64,000 bases of DNA from Desulfovibrio sp. Huiquan2017 (GTDB lineage Bacteria; Desulfobacterota; Desulfovibrionia; Desulfovibrionales; Desulfovibrionaceae), in NCBI RefSeq assembly GCF_017351175.1, contig NZ_JAFMPN010000007.1, positions 124,001 through 188,000 of the forward strand, read 5' to 3'. The position numbers and the translations under genes are program-made. Below the pieces are notes generated by a model that did no database searches, was not told where the DNA came from, and saw only the letters and a list, made by a program, of their open reading frames with translations. Positions 34,455 through 43,352 of this stretch are shown here, piece by piece. Position 1 is the stretch's first letter, and each line of letters opens with the position of its first letter.

Positions 34455-35531
34455 TTAGCGGGGCGTCACGTCCTTGATGGCGTTGCCCGAGGGGATGGAC
34501 ACGGGAATGGAGGCGTAGTCCGAGCGGGTGAAGTCAAGTTTCTTGAGGTCGATGGCCCGCAGGGTCTGATCTTTGTAGTCGGCGAAATAAACCACACGGT
34601 TGGTCAGGTCTTCGATGGCGGTCCACTGCGTATAGTCGGCGGCTTCGCCCCGGGGCGTTTTCTCCCGGCTGACGCCCGGCATGACATCGACCTGTTGCAA
34701 CAGATGCCGGGCCAGGATCACGGCGTCCTTCCCGGTTTCCGGCTGGTAGGCGAAGCGCTTGAGCACGGCGGTGCGCACGAAGCGGGAAGGCGGCGTGCAG
34801 TCGCCCGGCAGGCCGAGCAGGCCGGAACCGTTGCCCGTGCCGGAAATCTTGACACCGTCCAACTCAAGCGAAGGCTGCATCATGGGCGAAAGATTGACGT
34901 AGTTGCGCAGGTTGGCCCACTGGTGGGGCAGAGGCGGCTCATTGGTCATGACGCCCAGCGGGTTGTCGTAGACGTTCAACTTGCCGTCGATCCACTCAGC
35001 CACCATGCTGTTGCCCTGCGCGTCGTGCACGGCCAGGTGCAGCACCGGGACACTGTCCAGCCCGGGGAGTTCCCGGCCCCAGACGAACATATGGGGCAGG
35101 GCTTTCTTGACTTCGGCCACGGTCTGAAAACTGCCCAGGATCCAATCCGGCACCAGGGCGACATCCAGGGCCTTTGCCTCCTGCCCCTTGGGCACGGTCT
35201 GATAGCCGACCGAGGGAAGCCAGAGAAGCTTGGCCGACAGGCCCTTTTCATTCATGCCGTCCGTGGATGCTTCTTGGCCCAGGACGGAAAAGCCCACAAA
35301 ACCATACTGTTGTTTCCACTGAAAGCCCTGTTTCTTGCCCGGCGCTTCCGAGGTCCATTGTTTCCCCCGGGGGTAGACGGTCGCCTTGGCCTCAAGGTCG
35401 ACGGCGAAATCCATGGAACGCCCGCCCACGACCGTGCCGTCCTTGGCCTGGATGACGAAATCCGTGCAGGCCATGGCGGGCGCGGCCATGAGCGCGAAAA
35501 GCAGAAGGAATAAGAGAATTCGGTATAGCAT
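34455..35531 (-). CDS. Choloylglycine hydrolase-family amidase (secreted)
   Basis: The 358-residue product has a signal peptide (1-21) whose cleavage (AMA|C) would expose C22, the N-terminal nucleophile of this Ntn-hydrolase family. The following CTDFVIQAKDGTVVGGRSMDF is characteristic of penicillin V acylase and bile-salt hydrolase relatives. Signal-peptide processing would thus activate the enzyme in the periplasm or outside. The start is ATG 35531 with AAGGAGAAC upstream. The substrate is unknown; N-acyl amides such as acyl-homoserine lactones or antibiotics are possible. No partner genes are linked. Confidence 0.86.
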   Translation of the reverse strand: MLYRILLFLLLFALMAAPAMACTDFVIQAKDGTVVGGRSMDFAVDLEAKATVYPRGKQWTSEAPGKKQGFQWKQQYGFVGFSVLGQEASTDGMNEKGLSAKLLWLPSVGYQTVPKGQEAKALDVALVPDWILGSFQTVAEVKKALPHMFVWGRELPGLDSVPVLHLAVHDAQGNSMVAEWIDGKLNVYDNPLGVMTNEPPLPHQWANLRNYVNLSPMMQPSLELDGVKISGTGNGSGLLGLPGDCTPPSRFVRTAVLKRFAYQPETGKDAVILARHLLQQVDVMPGVSREKTPRGEAADYTQWTAIEDLTNRVVYFADYKDQTLRAIDLKKLDFTRSDYASIPVSIPSGNAIKDVTPR

Positions 35532-35776
35532 ATGTTCTCCTTGGATATGCGGATAGGTGCCGCTCGAGACGTCGAACGGGCGCTTATGAGAACAGATACG
35601 CCGTATCAGGGGAGGATGTCGAGCCGAGAAGTCCACAACACCCCGCTTGATGAAAAACCGCCGTGTCGCGGCCGGAAAGCCGAAGGCCCCACCGCGATGC
35701 GGGCCGGGAATCATCCCGGCGCCACGCGCCCCCTCTACGGTTCGGATGCGGGCGCGTACAACCGGAACGGTGCGGG

Positions 35777-36727
35777 CTAGTCGTCGTCGCCGTGGCGCTT
35801 GAATTCCACGTGGCCCAAGCCGCCGGAACGGGCGCGGCCAGGCTCCACGGGGCGGCCGACCAGGGTGTCGTCGAGCTTGAGCCTGCCGGACCCTGCGGCC
35901 AAAAGCTGGCGGGCGCGGGCGGCCACGGCGGACGGCACGGGCGGCTTGGCGTAGCGGGCCAGCAACCGCTCGTCCCCCTCCAGACCGACCATGAGTTCAA
36001 GCAGGTCGTTGGCTGCGGGCAGGGACGGATTGAACTTGTGGGACTGGATCAGGTAATCCAGGGAGCTCGTCCAGTCGCCGTTCTCGTAGTGGGCCCGAGC
36101 CAGGTTGTAGAAGAGGTTCTCGTCGTCCGGGACGAACTCCAACGCGCGCAGGAAAAAGGCGATGGCCTCGTCGAACAGGCCGCACTTGCGCAGGGCGATG
36201 CCGAAGTCGTTGAACAGGAACTGGTCCTTGCCCTCGAAATCGGTCGAAATCCGGGCCAGGTCGGAGAACAAGGCGGAGGCCCGTGCAGGCTTGCCGCGCT
36301 CCAGGTAGACCAGCCCCAGGCCGAACAGGCCGTTGAACACGTGCGCGTCGATGACCGAGGCCGGGCCGTCCTCCGGGATGCCCCGGGCGCGCAGGGCCGG
36401 AACGGCCTGTGCCTCAAAGTAGGCCAGCTCGGGTGCGTAGTCCTCCACGAGTTCGTCCAGGGTGATTAATTGGACCTCGCCCACGGGCAGGTGGCGGTCG
36501 CTGAGCAGACGGCCGGCGAAATCGTCCACGCCGGTCTGCTCCACGAAACGGAAGACCTGGGTCTCGCGGATACGGCTGCTCGCGCCCATGCCCATTCTCA
36601 CATGGGTGGCCGTCGAAAACACGCAACGGACCAGGCCGCCCGCCATGTAGGCCCGGCCGGACGGCCGGGGGGACGCCAATCCGCCGTCCCCGTTATCGAG
36701 ATGCAGGGCAAAAAAATCGTCTTTCAT
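35777..36727 (-). CDS. TPR-repeat protein
   Basis: The 316-residue cytoplasmic protein has an N-terminal region of about 110 residues without recognisable motifs, then two to three tetratricopeptide repeats at about 130-235 (FNGLFGLGLVYLERGKPARASALF, FNDFGIALRKCGLFDEAIAFFLRAL, FYNLARAHYENGDWTSSLDYLI). The C-terminus ends GLGHVEFKRHGDDD. TPRs mediate protein contacts; the partner is not evident. The gene stands alone on the reverse strand, with 245 bp (35532-35776) of apparently empty DNA to the hydrolase gene. Confidence 0.82.
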   Translation of the reverse strand: MKDDFFALHLDNGDGGLASPRPSGRAYMAGGLVRCVFSTATHVRMGMGASSRIRETQVFRFVEQTGVDDFAGRLLSDRHLPVGEVQLITLDELVEDYAPELAYFEAQAVPALRARGIPEDGPASVIDAHVFNGLFGLGLVYLERGKPARASALFSDLARISTDFEGKDQFLFNDFGIALRKCGLFDEAIAFFLRALEFVPDDENLFYNLARAHYENGDWTSSLDYLIQSHKFNPSLPAANDLLELMVGLEGDERLLARYAKPPVPSAVAARARQLLAAGSGRLKLDDTLVGRPVEPGRARSGGLGHVEFKRHGDDD

Positions 36728-36965
36728 GAATCCTCGGCTGCGGCTTTAACGGAGCAAAAGACCCCGAGTTCACACAATCATCTTCTTAGCCGGGTGCGGG
36801 GCGCGGTGTAAAGGCCGGATTTAGCGCTCCGGGGGGTGGACACCGCGCGATGCGGACTTACCTTATGGCCGGCCGGGGGCGACGTTGCCAGTCCGGTCCT
36901 TTTCAGCTATGGAAACCCTCTGCCGGGAACGTCCGGCCCATCACAACACCATTTCGGAGCACGCC

Positions 36966-37214
36966 ATGCCCATTTTCGAATACAAGTGCAACGCATGCGG
37001 CAACGAATTCGAGGAACTCGTCTTCGACCGCGACGACTGTCCGCCCTGTCCCAAATGCCAATCCACCGACACCGGCAAGCTCATGAGCGCCGTTCGCTCC
37101 AAGGTTGGCGGTTTCCGACCCGACACCGGGGGCGACTCCGGCCCGGCCGCGCCCAGCGCGCCCTCATCCGGCTGCGCGGGTTGCTCCGGCGGCAACTGCT
37201 CCAGTTGCGGCTAG
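36966..37214 (+). CDS. FmdB-family zinc-ribbon protein (paralogue)
   Basis: The 82-residue protein starts [31 protein letters not shown], matching the protein at 15781 in its first 35 residues. The zinc site is C8, C11, and the CxxC pair near 28-31. The C-terminus is different: a Cys/Gly/Ser tail ([14 protein letters not shown]) that may bind metal. The ATG at 36966 follows GGAGCACGCC. It lies 34 bp before hemC and may be co-transcribed with it. Its function is unknown. Confidence 0.86.
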   Translation: MPIFEYKCNACGNEFEELVFDRDDCPPCPKCQSTDTGKLMSAVRSKVGGFRPDTGGDSGPAAPSAPSSGCAGCSGGNCSSCG

Positions 37215-37248
37215 CGTTCTCCTTTCACAGATCAAGGTTACATACAGC

Positions 37249-38181
37249 ATGAAAAAGCTCACCATCGCCACCCGAGGCTCCGCCCTGGCCCTGTGGCAGG
37301 CCAACCACATCAAGGACCGGCTTGAGGCCGAACACCCCGGTCTGTCCGTGGACCTGCTCAAGATCAAGACCAGAGGAGACAAGATTCTGGACGTGCCGCT
37401 GGCCAAAGTCGGCGGCAAAGGACTCTTCGTCAAGGAGATCGAGGAGGCGCTGCTCGACGACCGCGCCCAGTTGGCGGTCCATTCCATGAAGGACGTGCCC
37501 ACCGAACTGCCCGAAGGCCTGGAAGTCGGCATCATCCCCGAACGCGAGGAACCCACCGACTCCCTGCTCTCGGTCAAGTACGACGGCCTCAAGGGGCTGC
37601 CCCAAGGCGCGGTGGTCGGCACTTCGAGCCTGCGCCGCCAGTCCCAGCTCTGCGCCCTGCGCCCGGACCTCAAGATCGAAACCCTGCGCGGCAATCTGGA
37701 CACCCGGCTGAACAAGCTGTTGAACGGCGATTACGACGCCATCGTCCTGGCCACCGCCGGGCTCAAGCGGCTGGGCATGTCCGCGCCCAAGCAGGAAATC
37801 CTGGGGCCGCCGGAGTTTCTGCCCGCCGTGGCCCAAGGCGCGCTCGGCATCGAGTTCCGCTCGGCCGATGATGAGGTGCGCGGCCTGCTCGCCTTCCTGG
37901 ACCACGCTCCCACCCGCTATCAGGTCCTGGCCGAACGGGGCTTCCTGACCGGGCTGGACGGAGGCTGCCAGGTGCCCATCGCGGCCTGGTCCGAGATTGA
38001 AGGCGAGACCCTCCAGCTGACCGGCTACGTCGCGGAGGTGGACGGCTCCACGCCCATCCGTCGCACGGTCGAAGGCAACGTTCGCCACGCCTGGGACCTG
38101 GGCATGATCCTGGCCGGGCGGGTGCTCGAAGCGGGCGGCAAGGCCATCCTCGACGAGGTCTACGCCCGGGAAACCAAGTAG
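37249..38181 (+). CDS. hemC: Porphobilinogen deaminase (hydroxymethylbilane synthase)
   Basis: The 310-residue cytoplasmic enzyme polymerises four porphobilinogens, the entry to siroheme, cobalamin and heme. Motifs are [15 protein letters not shown] at the start, [38 protein letters not shown], and C240 in LDGGCQVP, which binds the dipyrromethane cofactor. Cobalamin-related genes further downstream (riboswitch, cobT, cobD-cobQ) fit the same tetrapyrrole pathway, though they are not in one operon. Confidence 0.97.
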   Translation: MKKLTIATRGSALALWQANHIKDRLEAEHPGLSVDLLKIKTRGDKILDVPLAKVGGKGLFVKEIEEALLDDRAQLAVHSMKDVPTELPEGLEVGIIPEREEPTDSLLSVKYDGLKGLPQGAVVGTSSLRRQSQLCALRPDLKIETLRGNLDTRLNKLLNGDYDAIVLATAGLKRLGMSAPKQEILGPPEFLPAVAQGALGIEFRSADDEVRGLLAFLDHAPTRYQVLAERGFLTGLDGGCQVPIAAWSEIEGETLQLTGYVAEVDGSTPIRRTVEGNVRHAWDLGMILAGRVLEAGGKAILDEVYARETK

Positions 38182-38370
38182 CCGAAGCGACAACGACGAT
38201 TCTACCATCGATAAATATTTGCATTTCTTTATATGAAAAAAGTCAACAAGATAAAATTGTTAGGTGAGCGCCAGCCGCGCGGACCGCTCAAAGCCCTAAA
38301 GGTTTCCCAATATTCACCGATAAAAGCGGCAAGAAATATGTTCAATGCTCCATGGAAGGAGGTACGAATC

Positions 38371-38568
38371 ATGGAAATTGCCGGTTTGGAAACCCAGGGC
38401 CCGAATCTGTCCGAACAGATCAAGTCAATTCGCAAGGTTCGTCTCCAGCGCGAGGTGCTGGAGAATCCCGAGGTGGCCCGCGAACTCGTCAAGGTCGAGT
38501 CCACGGGCACATACAACACTCGAGGCGACATCGTTCAAGCCGTCTCCACCGACTTGGGGGATGCGTAG
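38371..38568 (+). CDS. Small hypothetical protein (65 aa)
   Basis: The product MEIAGLETQGPNLSEQIKS... is short, charged and probably helical. A strong GGAGGTACG ribosome-binding site 6 nt before ATG 38371 and the terminator directly after it (38593-38630) argue for a real gene. The end (VARELVKVESTGTYNTRGDIVQAVSTDL) recalls the GTY pattern of FlgM-type anti-sigma factors, but too weakly to call. No motifs for metal, nucleotide or membrane binding are seen. Its leader is AT-rich. Confidence 0.7.
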   Translation: MEIAGLETQGPNLSEQIKSIRKVRLQREVLENPEVARELVKVESTGTYNTRGDIVQAVSTDLGDA

Positions 38569-38592
38569 TGCGCACCGACTCATCCAAAGAAT

Positions 38593-38630
38593 AAGGGCCG
38601 ACCGGAAATTCCGATCGGCCCTTATTTTTT
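38593..38630 (+). terminator. Terminator of the small gene at 38371
   Basis: AAGGGCCGA-C-CGG, short loop, CCG-A-TCGGCCCTT, followed by ATTTTTT. The stem is about 12 bp. Confidence 0.88.
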
Positions 38631-38711
38631 GGATGACGCCCGTCAATAGGCACGAACGGCCCCCTTGACAGTCTTTGCGCTTCACTATATCAATATATAT
38701 AGATATAGTAA

Positions 38712-38842
38712 GACAAGAAACGGAAAGCGGTGAGAATCCGCTGCGGACACGCCACTGTAACCGATATTGCCCGGCCGAAGCCACTGCCCACGAGGCGGGA
38801 AGGCGAGGCCCGCACGGGCCGGGAGTCAGGAGACGTCTTGTC
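38712..38842 (+). promoter_or_regulatory. Cobalamin riboswitch (AdoCbl aptamer)
   Basis: The conserved blocks of the cobalamin riboswitch occur in order: GCGGTGAGAATCCGC, ACGCCACTGTAACCG, GAAGCCACTG (B12-box part), GGCGGGAAGGCG, and GAGTCAGGAGACGTC. A 7-bp P1 stem closes it: GACAAGA at 38712-38718 pairs with TCTTGTC at 38836-38842. It lies 220 bp upstream of a cobalamin-independent methionine synthase-like gene, so B12 should repress that gene. A GC-rich stretch between 38860 and 39061 probably holds the expression platform. Confidence 0.93.
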
Positions 38843-39061
38843 ACGACAGCCGACGCGAGGTCGGCGGAAGGGGCGGCTCCGTGTATGGGCGGTCCCCGAA
38901 AAAGTCGATGAAAACCATCCGTCAGCTTCCGCCCCCGACGCGCGGAAGCCCGTTCCCGTCTTGCGGCTTACCCTGATGCCGCCCCGGCATGCCGCCGTCC
39001 GCAAGGATCGGCACGCAATCGGGGTCCATGTCCGACAACTCAAGACAAAAAGGAAAAGACC

Positions 39062-40195
39062 ATGACCAAAACATTCGCATCCGCCACGACCCGCGATCTG
39101 CCCCCGTTCCGGGCGGACCACGTCGGCAGTTTCCTGCGCCCGGAATCCGTCAGGACCGCCCGTCTGCGCCTGCAGGCCGGGGAAATATCCGAAGACGACC
39201 TGCGCGCCGCGGAGGACGCGGCCATCCGGGACCTGGTGGAGAAACAAAAGGCCTGCGGCCTGCGGGCCGTCACGGACGGCGAATTCCGCCGCAGTTGGTG
39301 GCATCTGGACTTCTTCGCCGGGCTGGACGGCCTGCGGAAAAAGACGACCAGCACGGGGTTCGCCTTCCACGACGTCCACACCCGGGCGGAGAGCGTGGAG
39401 TTGGTGGATGAAATCCGGTTCGGCGCCCACCCCATGCTGGAACATTTCGCCTTCCTGCGGGATTGCGCCGGAACCCACACGGCCAAGATGACCATCCCCT
39501 CCCCGGCCATGCTTCACTTCGTGCTGGCCGTCCGGGACGAGCGGTTCGCCCGGCCCGCCTTTTACCCCACGGAGAACGCCTTCACCGAGGGCATCGTCCA
39601 GGCGTACCGCGACGCCGTGGCCGCCTTTTACAACGCGGGATGCCGCTACCTGCAATTGGACGATACCAGTTGGGGAGCCCTCTGCTCCGTCGAACAACGG
39701 GCGGCCATGCGAGAACGGGGCATAGACCCCGACGGGCTGGCCGAACGATATGTGGACATCCTCAACGCGGCCATAGCCGAACGCCCGGCCGACATGACGG
39801 TGACCATGCACATCTGCCGGGGCAACTACCGCTCCACTTGGTTTTCCAGCGGCGGATACGAGCCGGTGGCCCCGCAACTGTTCGCCAACGGGCGCCTGGA
39901 CGGCTTCTTCCTCGAATACGACACGGACCGCGCCGGGGACTTCGCCCCCCTGCGGCACATCCGCGACCAGCAAGTGGTTCTGGGGCTTGTTTCCTCCAAG
40001 ACCGGCGAGCTGGAAAAGGCTGAAGACGTGCTCGCGCGCATCGACGAGGCGGCGGCCGTCGTCCCCATCAACCAACTCTGCCTCAGCCCCCAATGCGGCT
40101 TTTCCTCCACCGAGGAAGGCAACACGCTGAGCGAGGAACAACAGTGGGCGAAAATCCGTTTTATCACGGAACTTGCCGCAACGGTCTGGAAATAG
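39062..40195 (+). CDS. Cobalamin-independent methionine synthase-like protein (YxjG/MetE C-terminal family)
   Basis: The 377-residue protein covers only the catalytic C-terminal half of MetE, as in the YxjG group. It has the FRADHVGSFLRP start, MTVTMHICRGN with the zinc-ligand histidine and cysteine, and NQLCLSPQCGFSS with the last zinc cysteine. It would transfer a methyl group to homocysteine; the donor (folate or other) cannot be told. The upstream cobalamin riboswitch implies that it replaces B12-dependent MetH when B12 is scarce. The start follows AAAAGGAAAAGACC. Confidence 0.88.
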   Translation: MTKTFASATTRDLPPFRADHVGSFLRPESVRTARLRLQAGEISEDDLRAAEDAAIRDLVEKQKACGLRAVTDGEFRRSWWHLDFFAGLDGLRKKTTSTGFAFHDVHTRAESVELVDEIRFGAHPMLEHFAFLRDCAGTHTAKMTIPSPAMLHFVLAVRDERFARPAFYPTENAFTEGIVQAYRDAVAAFYNAGCRYLQLDDTSWGALCSVEQRAAMRERGIDPDGLAERYVDILNAAIAERPADMTVTMHICRGNYRSTWFSSGGYEPVAPQLFANGRLDGFFLEYDTDRAGDFAPLRHIRDQQVVLGLVSSKTGELEKAEDVLARIDEAAAVVPINQLCLSPQCGFSSTEEGNTLSEEQQWAKIRFITELAATVWK

Positions 40196-40207
40196 GTAAA
40201 GACCTCG

Positions 40208-40236
40208 CCCCGCTCCGGCCGTTGGCCGGGGCGGGG
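40208..40236. terminator. Hairpin between convergent metE-like gene and cobT
   Basis: CCCCG-CT-CCGGCC, loop GTT, GGCCGG-GG-CGGGG in the 59-bp gap between the two stops. No T-run follows, so it may be a weak or Rho-assisted terminator. Confidence 0.5.
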
Positions 40237-40254
40237 ATTCCGGGCGGCCGGGGC

Positions 40255-41322
40255 CTACCGGCTCTCGGACACGCCCGCTGAAGCGAAGGTGGCCATCTGG
40301 TTGAAGACGTTGGCGGCGGCGCGGACCAGGAACATGGCACAGGCCGCGCCGGTGCCCTCGCCGAGGCGGAAGCCGAGGTGAAGGTAGGGAGTGACGCCCA
40401 TGGCGCGAGTGACGGCGGCATAACCGGGCTCGGCCGAGGCGTGACTGAGCAGGCAGTAGTCCTTGACCGCCGGGCGGATCTTCCAGGCCGCCAGGTAGGC
40501 GGCGGTGGAGATGAAGCCGTCCACGCAGACGAGCTGGTGATTTTTGGCCCCGCCCAGGACCAGTCCGGCCAAAGCGGCGATTTCGAGCCCGCCCAGGGCG
40601 GCGAGAATGTCCACGGGATCGCCGGAAGCGACGGCCGCCTTGTTGGCTTCAAGCCCGCGCCGGATGACGGCGGTCTTGGCCGGGAGATTCGCCGGGTCCA
40701 AGCCCGCGCCGGGACCGGTCAGGCTCGCCGGGTCCAAGCCGAGATAGGCCGCGTACAGGGCCGTGGACGGCGTGGTGTTGGAAATGCCCATGTCGCCGGT
40801 ACCGAGCACCTTGACGCCGTCCGCGTGGGCGCGGTCGGCCAGGGACACGCCGAGAAGCAGGGCTTCAAGGCACTGTTCGCGGGTCATGGCAGGGCCTTGG
40901 GCCAGATTGGCCGTGCCGGGCGCGACCTTGGCCTGGATCAGGGCCGGATGGTCGTCAAACGGGCCGCCGCAGCAACCCGCGTCCACCACGAAGAGTTCGG
41001 CTCCCACGGTCTTGGCCAGGACGTTGATGCCCGCGCCGTCGGCCAGAAAATTGAGGACCATCTGGCGGGTGACCTCCTGGGGGTAGGGCGACACGCCCTC
41101 GGCATTGACCCCATGATCCCCGGCCACGGTATAGACCCGCATGGGATCGGACTGGGGCGGCTGCCCGCCCTGGATGAGGTAGAGCTGCAAGGCCAGCTCC
41201 TCAAGTCGGCCAAGGCTGCCCACGGGTTTGGTCAGGTTGTCGATATGGGCCTGGCCCCCGGCTTCGGGGGTGCGGTCCACAGGGGTGATTTCATCGAGTA
41301 TCCGCTTGAATGCTGCTTCCAT
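40255..41322 (-). CDS. cobT: Nicotinate-nucleotide:dimethylbenzimidazole phosphoribosyltransferase
   Basis: The 355-residue enzyme activates dimethylbenzimidazole for the lower ligand of cobalamin. Diagnostic segments are DNLTKPVGSLGRLEELA at the N-terminus, VYTVAGDHGV, GDMGISNTTPSTALYAA, and DGFISTAAYLAAW. It lies convergent to the riboswitch-controlled methionine synthase-like gene. Another cobalamin gene, the CobD-CobQ fusion, is at 51682-54357. No riboswitch was seen in front of cobT. Confidence 0.95.
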   Translation of the reverse strand: MEAAFKRILDEITPVDRTPEAGGQAHIDNLTKPVGSLGRLEELALQLYLIQGGQPPQSDPMRVYTVAGDHGVNAEGVSPYPQEVTRQMVLNFLADGAGINVLAKTVGAELFVVDAGCCGGPFDDHPALIQAKVAPGTANLAQGPAMTREQCLEALLLGVSLADRAHADGVKVLGTGDMGISNTTPSTALYAAYLGLDPASLTGPGAGLDPANLPAKTAVIRRGLEANKAAVASGDPVDILAALGGLEIAALAGLVLGGAKNHQLVCVDGFISTAAYLAAWKIRPAVKDYCLLSHASAEPGYAAVTRAMGVTPYLHLGFRLGEGTGAACAMFLVRAAANVFNQMATFASAGVSESR

Positions 41323-41471
41323 GGGGCGTTCCTTGGTGGTTATTTTTCAGTCCGGGAGGCATACACCGGCCAATAGGCGGCTGTAAACCCGCAAGGCCCG
41401 TTGCGCCGTCGCCGATTACATGCTATCCATATGAAAAGGTTCGGCAATTTATCTCAACTTTGAGGACATCC

Positions 41472-42317
41472 ATGGCCCGGGAACTCTGCCTTATCCATGC
41501 CAACTGCCAGGGCGAACCGCTCCAGGCGCGACTGGACTGCTGTCCGGCGTTCCGCGAACGCTACGAATGCCGCCTGTATACCAACTACGTGCGCGAGCCC
41601 ATTCCCGAAGCCGACCTGACCCGCTGTTCGCTGTTCCTCTACCAGTACCTCGGCCCCACCTGGGGCGAACTGGCTTCGGAAACGCTGATCGGCAAACTGC
41701 CGGATCATGCCCGCGCCCTGTGCGTGCCGAACATGTTCTTCAAGGGCTACTGGCCCACCTGGTCGGGCCGGGCCGGGTTCGACTACCGCTGCGAACTGCT
41801 CGACGGCTACATCGACGCAGGGCTGACCGCGGACGAGGCCACCCTGCTCTACCTGCGCGCCAATCTGGTCACCAAACTCGACCTGGCGGCGCTCCGAGAA
41901 GGGAGCCTGCGCCGAGAGCGCGAACGCGAGGCCCTCACCCCGGTCAAGTACACGTCGCTCATCGAGGAATTCCACGGACGCGAGCAGCTCTTCAACACGG
42001 TCAACCATCCCGGCGCCCGGCTCATGGACCATGCGGCGCGCGGCGTGCTGCGCGAACTCGGTCTGCCCAGGCCGGACGCCGACGCCCTGGCGGCCCTCGG
42101 CGACCCGTTCCCGGAATTCGAACAGCCCATCCACCCCTCGGTGGCCACCTTCTTCGGTTGGGACTTCGCCGGACCGGGGCGACGATACAAGGTCTACGGC
42201 CGCCGGATGACTTTCGCGGCCTGGACCGCCAACTACGTTTATGCCCGCAGGCACGGCGTCACCGACTTCATCGGCTTTCTGCAAGGGGACATCCCCGCCC
42301 AACTTCACGAGATCTGA
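41472..42317 (+). CDS. WcbI-like polysaccharide biosynthesis protein
   Basis: The 281-residue protein begins MARELCLIHANCQGEPLQARL. The HANCQGE motif, DLTRCSLFLYQYLG, and the later PNMFFKGYWPTW and HPGARLMDHAARGVL blocks resemble WcbI, a capsule biosynthesis enzyme with an SGNH-like fold. Substrate and reaction are not established. No capsule genes are near, and the neighbours are cobT and a methyltransferase. The start at 41472 follows a weak TTGAGGACATCC site. Length fits the family. Confidence 0.78.
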   Translation: MARELCLIHANCQGEPLQARLDCCPAFRERYECRLYTNYVREPIPEADLTRCSLFLYQYLGPTWGELASETLIGKLPDHARALCVPNMFFKGYWPTWSGRAGFDYRCELLDGYIDAGLTADEATLLYLRANLVTKLDLAALREGSLRREREREALTPVKYTSLIEEFHGREQLFNTVNHPGARLMDHAARGVLRELGLPRPDADALAALGDPFPEFEQPIHPSVATFFGWDFAGPGRRYKVYGRRMTFAAWTANYVYARRHGVTDFIGFLQGDIPAQLHEI

Positions 42318-42342
42318 CGGATGCCCCCGCCGGCCTGCGCGG

Positions 42343-43158
42343 TCAGGACGGCTTGCGGGCCGTGACCAGGGCCATGTCGCCACCGGGCTGAGGCCAGTCC
42401 GGGTGAACGGTCACGCCGCAAAGGCCCGCCTCGCGGAGCAGGGCCGCCATCTCCTCCCCGGTCCACGCCTTGGTGGTGGAGCGGTAGCGCAACGGCTCCG
42501 TCCGGCCCTCCACGCGCACGAAAAAACGCTGTTGGGCCACGCCCTCCTCCTCGAACCAACGGTTTTCGGTCAGGCAGACGTAGGGGGCGTCCGCGAACAG
42601 CCCGCCCCCGGGGGCGCGGACCTCGCTGTCGGCCCCCCGGCCCACGTCGCGCACGGCCGCGAAACGCTGCCGCTCGACGAGCAACAGGCCACCGGGAGCA
42701 AGGGCGTCGTGCGCCTTGGCCAGTAAGGCGCGGGCCTGGGCCGGCGGGAACACGTTGAACTCGCCATATAACATCATCACCAGGTTGAAGGGGCCGCCAA
42801 AATCCGCCTCGGTCACGTCGGCCAGGCGAAATTCCCCGTTGGCCGGTCCGTTGCGCCGGGCGTGGTCGATGGAGGCCGGGCTGAAGTCCAGCCCCACATA
42901 CCGGGCGCAGCGCGAAGCCAGGATTTGGGCGTACAGGCCGGGGCCGCAACCGAGGTCGAGCACGGTGGGCTTGGGCACCGGGAAATGGTCCGCTATCCAG
43001 GCCGACTGGGTCTCGACGAACGCCCGCTTGCGGCTGGCCAGGTCATGCGCCTGGGACAGGTGTTCCTTGAGGATGCGCGCGCTGAACGCGGGATCGTTCC
43101 AGGGAATCTTGTAGCCGTCGCCCCATAGGGACGAGATGTCACACGACCTAGTATTCAT
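42343..43158 (-). CDS. SAM-dependent class I methyltransferase
   Basis: The product has about 271 residues with the start at ATG 43158 (MNTRSCDISSLWGDGYKIPWNDP), which has CGGAGCG upstream. Motif I VLDLGCGPGLYAQIL and the acidic residue after strand 2 (YVGLDFSPASIDHAR) show AdoMet binding. DALAPGGLLLVE is the motif III region. The N-terminal helix with WN/DP and the later FFVRVEGRTEPLRYRSTTKAWT segment probably form the substrate cap. Substrate unknown. It is convergent to the WcbI-like gene. Confidence 0.86.
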   Translation of the reverse strand: MNTRSCDISSLWGDGYKIPWNDPAFSARILKEHLSQAHDLASRKRAFVETQSAWIADHFPVPKPTVLDLGCGPGLYAQILASRCARYVGLDFSPASIDHARRNGPANGEFRLADVTEADFGGPFNLVMMLYGEFNVFPPAQARALLAKAHDALAPGGLLLVERQRFAAVRDVGRGADSEVRAPGGGLFADAPYVCLTENRWFEEEGVAQQRFFVRVEGRTEPLRYRSTTKAWTGEEMAALLREAGLCGVTVHPDWPQPGGDMALVTARKPS

Positions 43159-43352
43159 GACTCGCTCCGAGTGCGGGGGAATGGGGATCGCCGGACGCGG
43201 CGACAGGGCAAAACCGTTTGGCGCGGCCAAGAGCGCACGATCATGGGGGTAGCCCCGAGTGAGCCCGTCGTCAACCCGGCCCGACATTGAACATCAAGTT
43301 TTATCGAGAGACGTCCGATAGGAACTGTACGCGACCATCACGGAGGAAGGTC

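Noticed and set aside
38182-38370. Sigma-28 promoter before the small gene
   Set aside because: ATCGATAA resembles the -10 element, but no matching TAAA -35 is present at the right distance.
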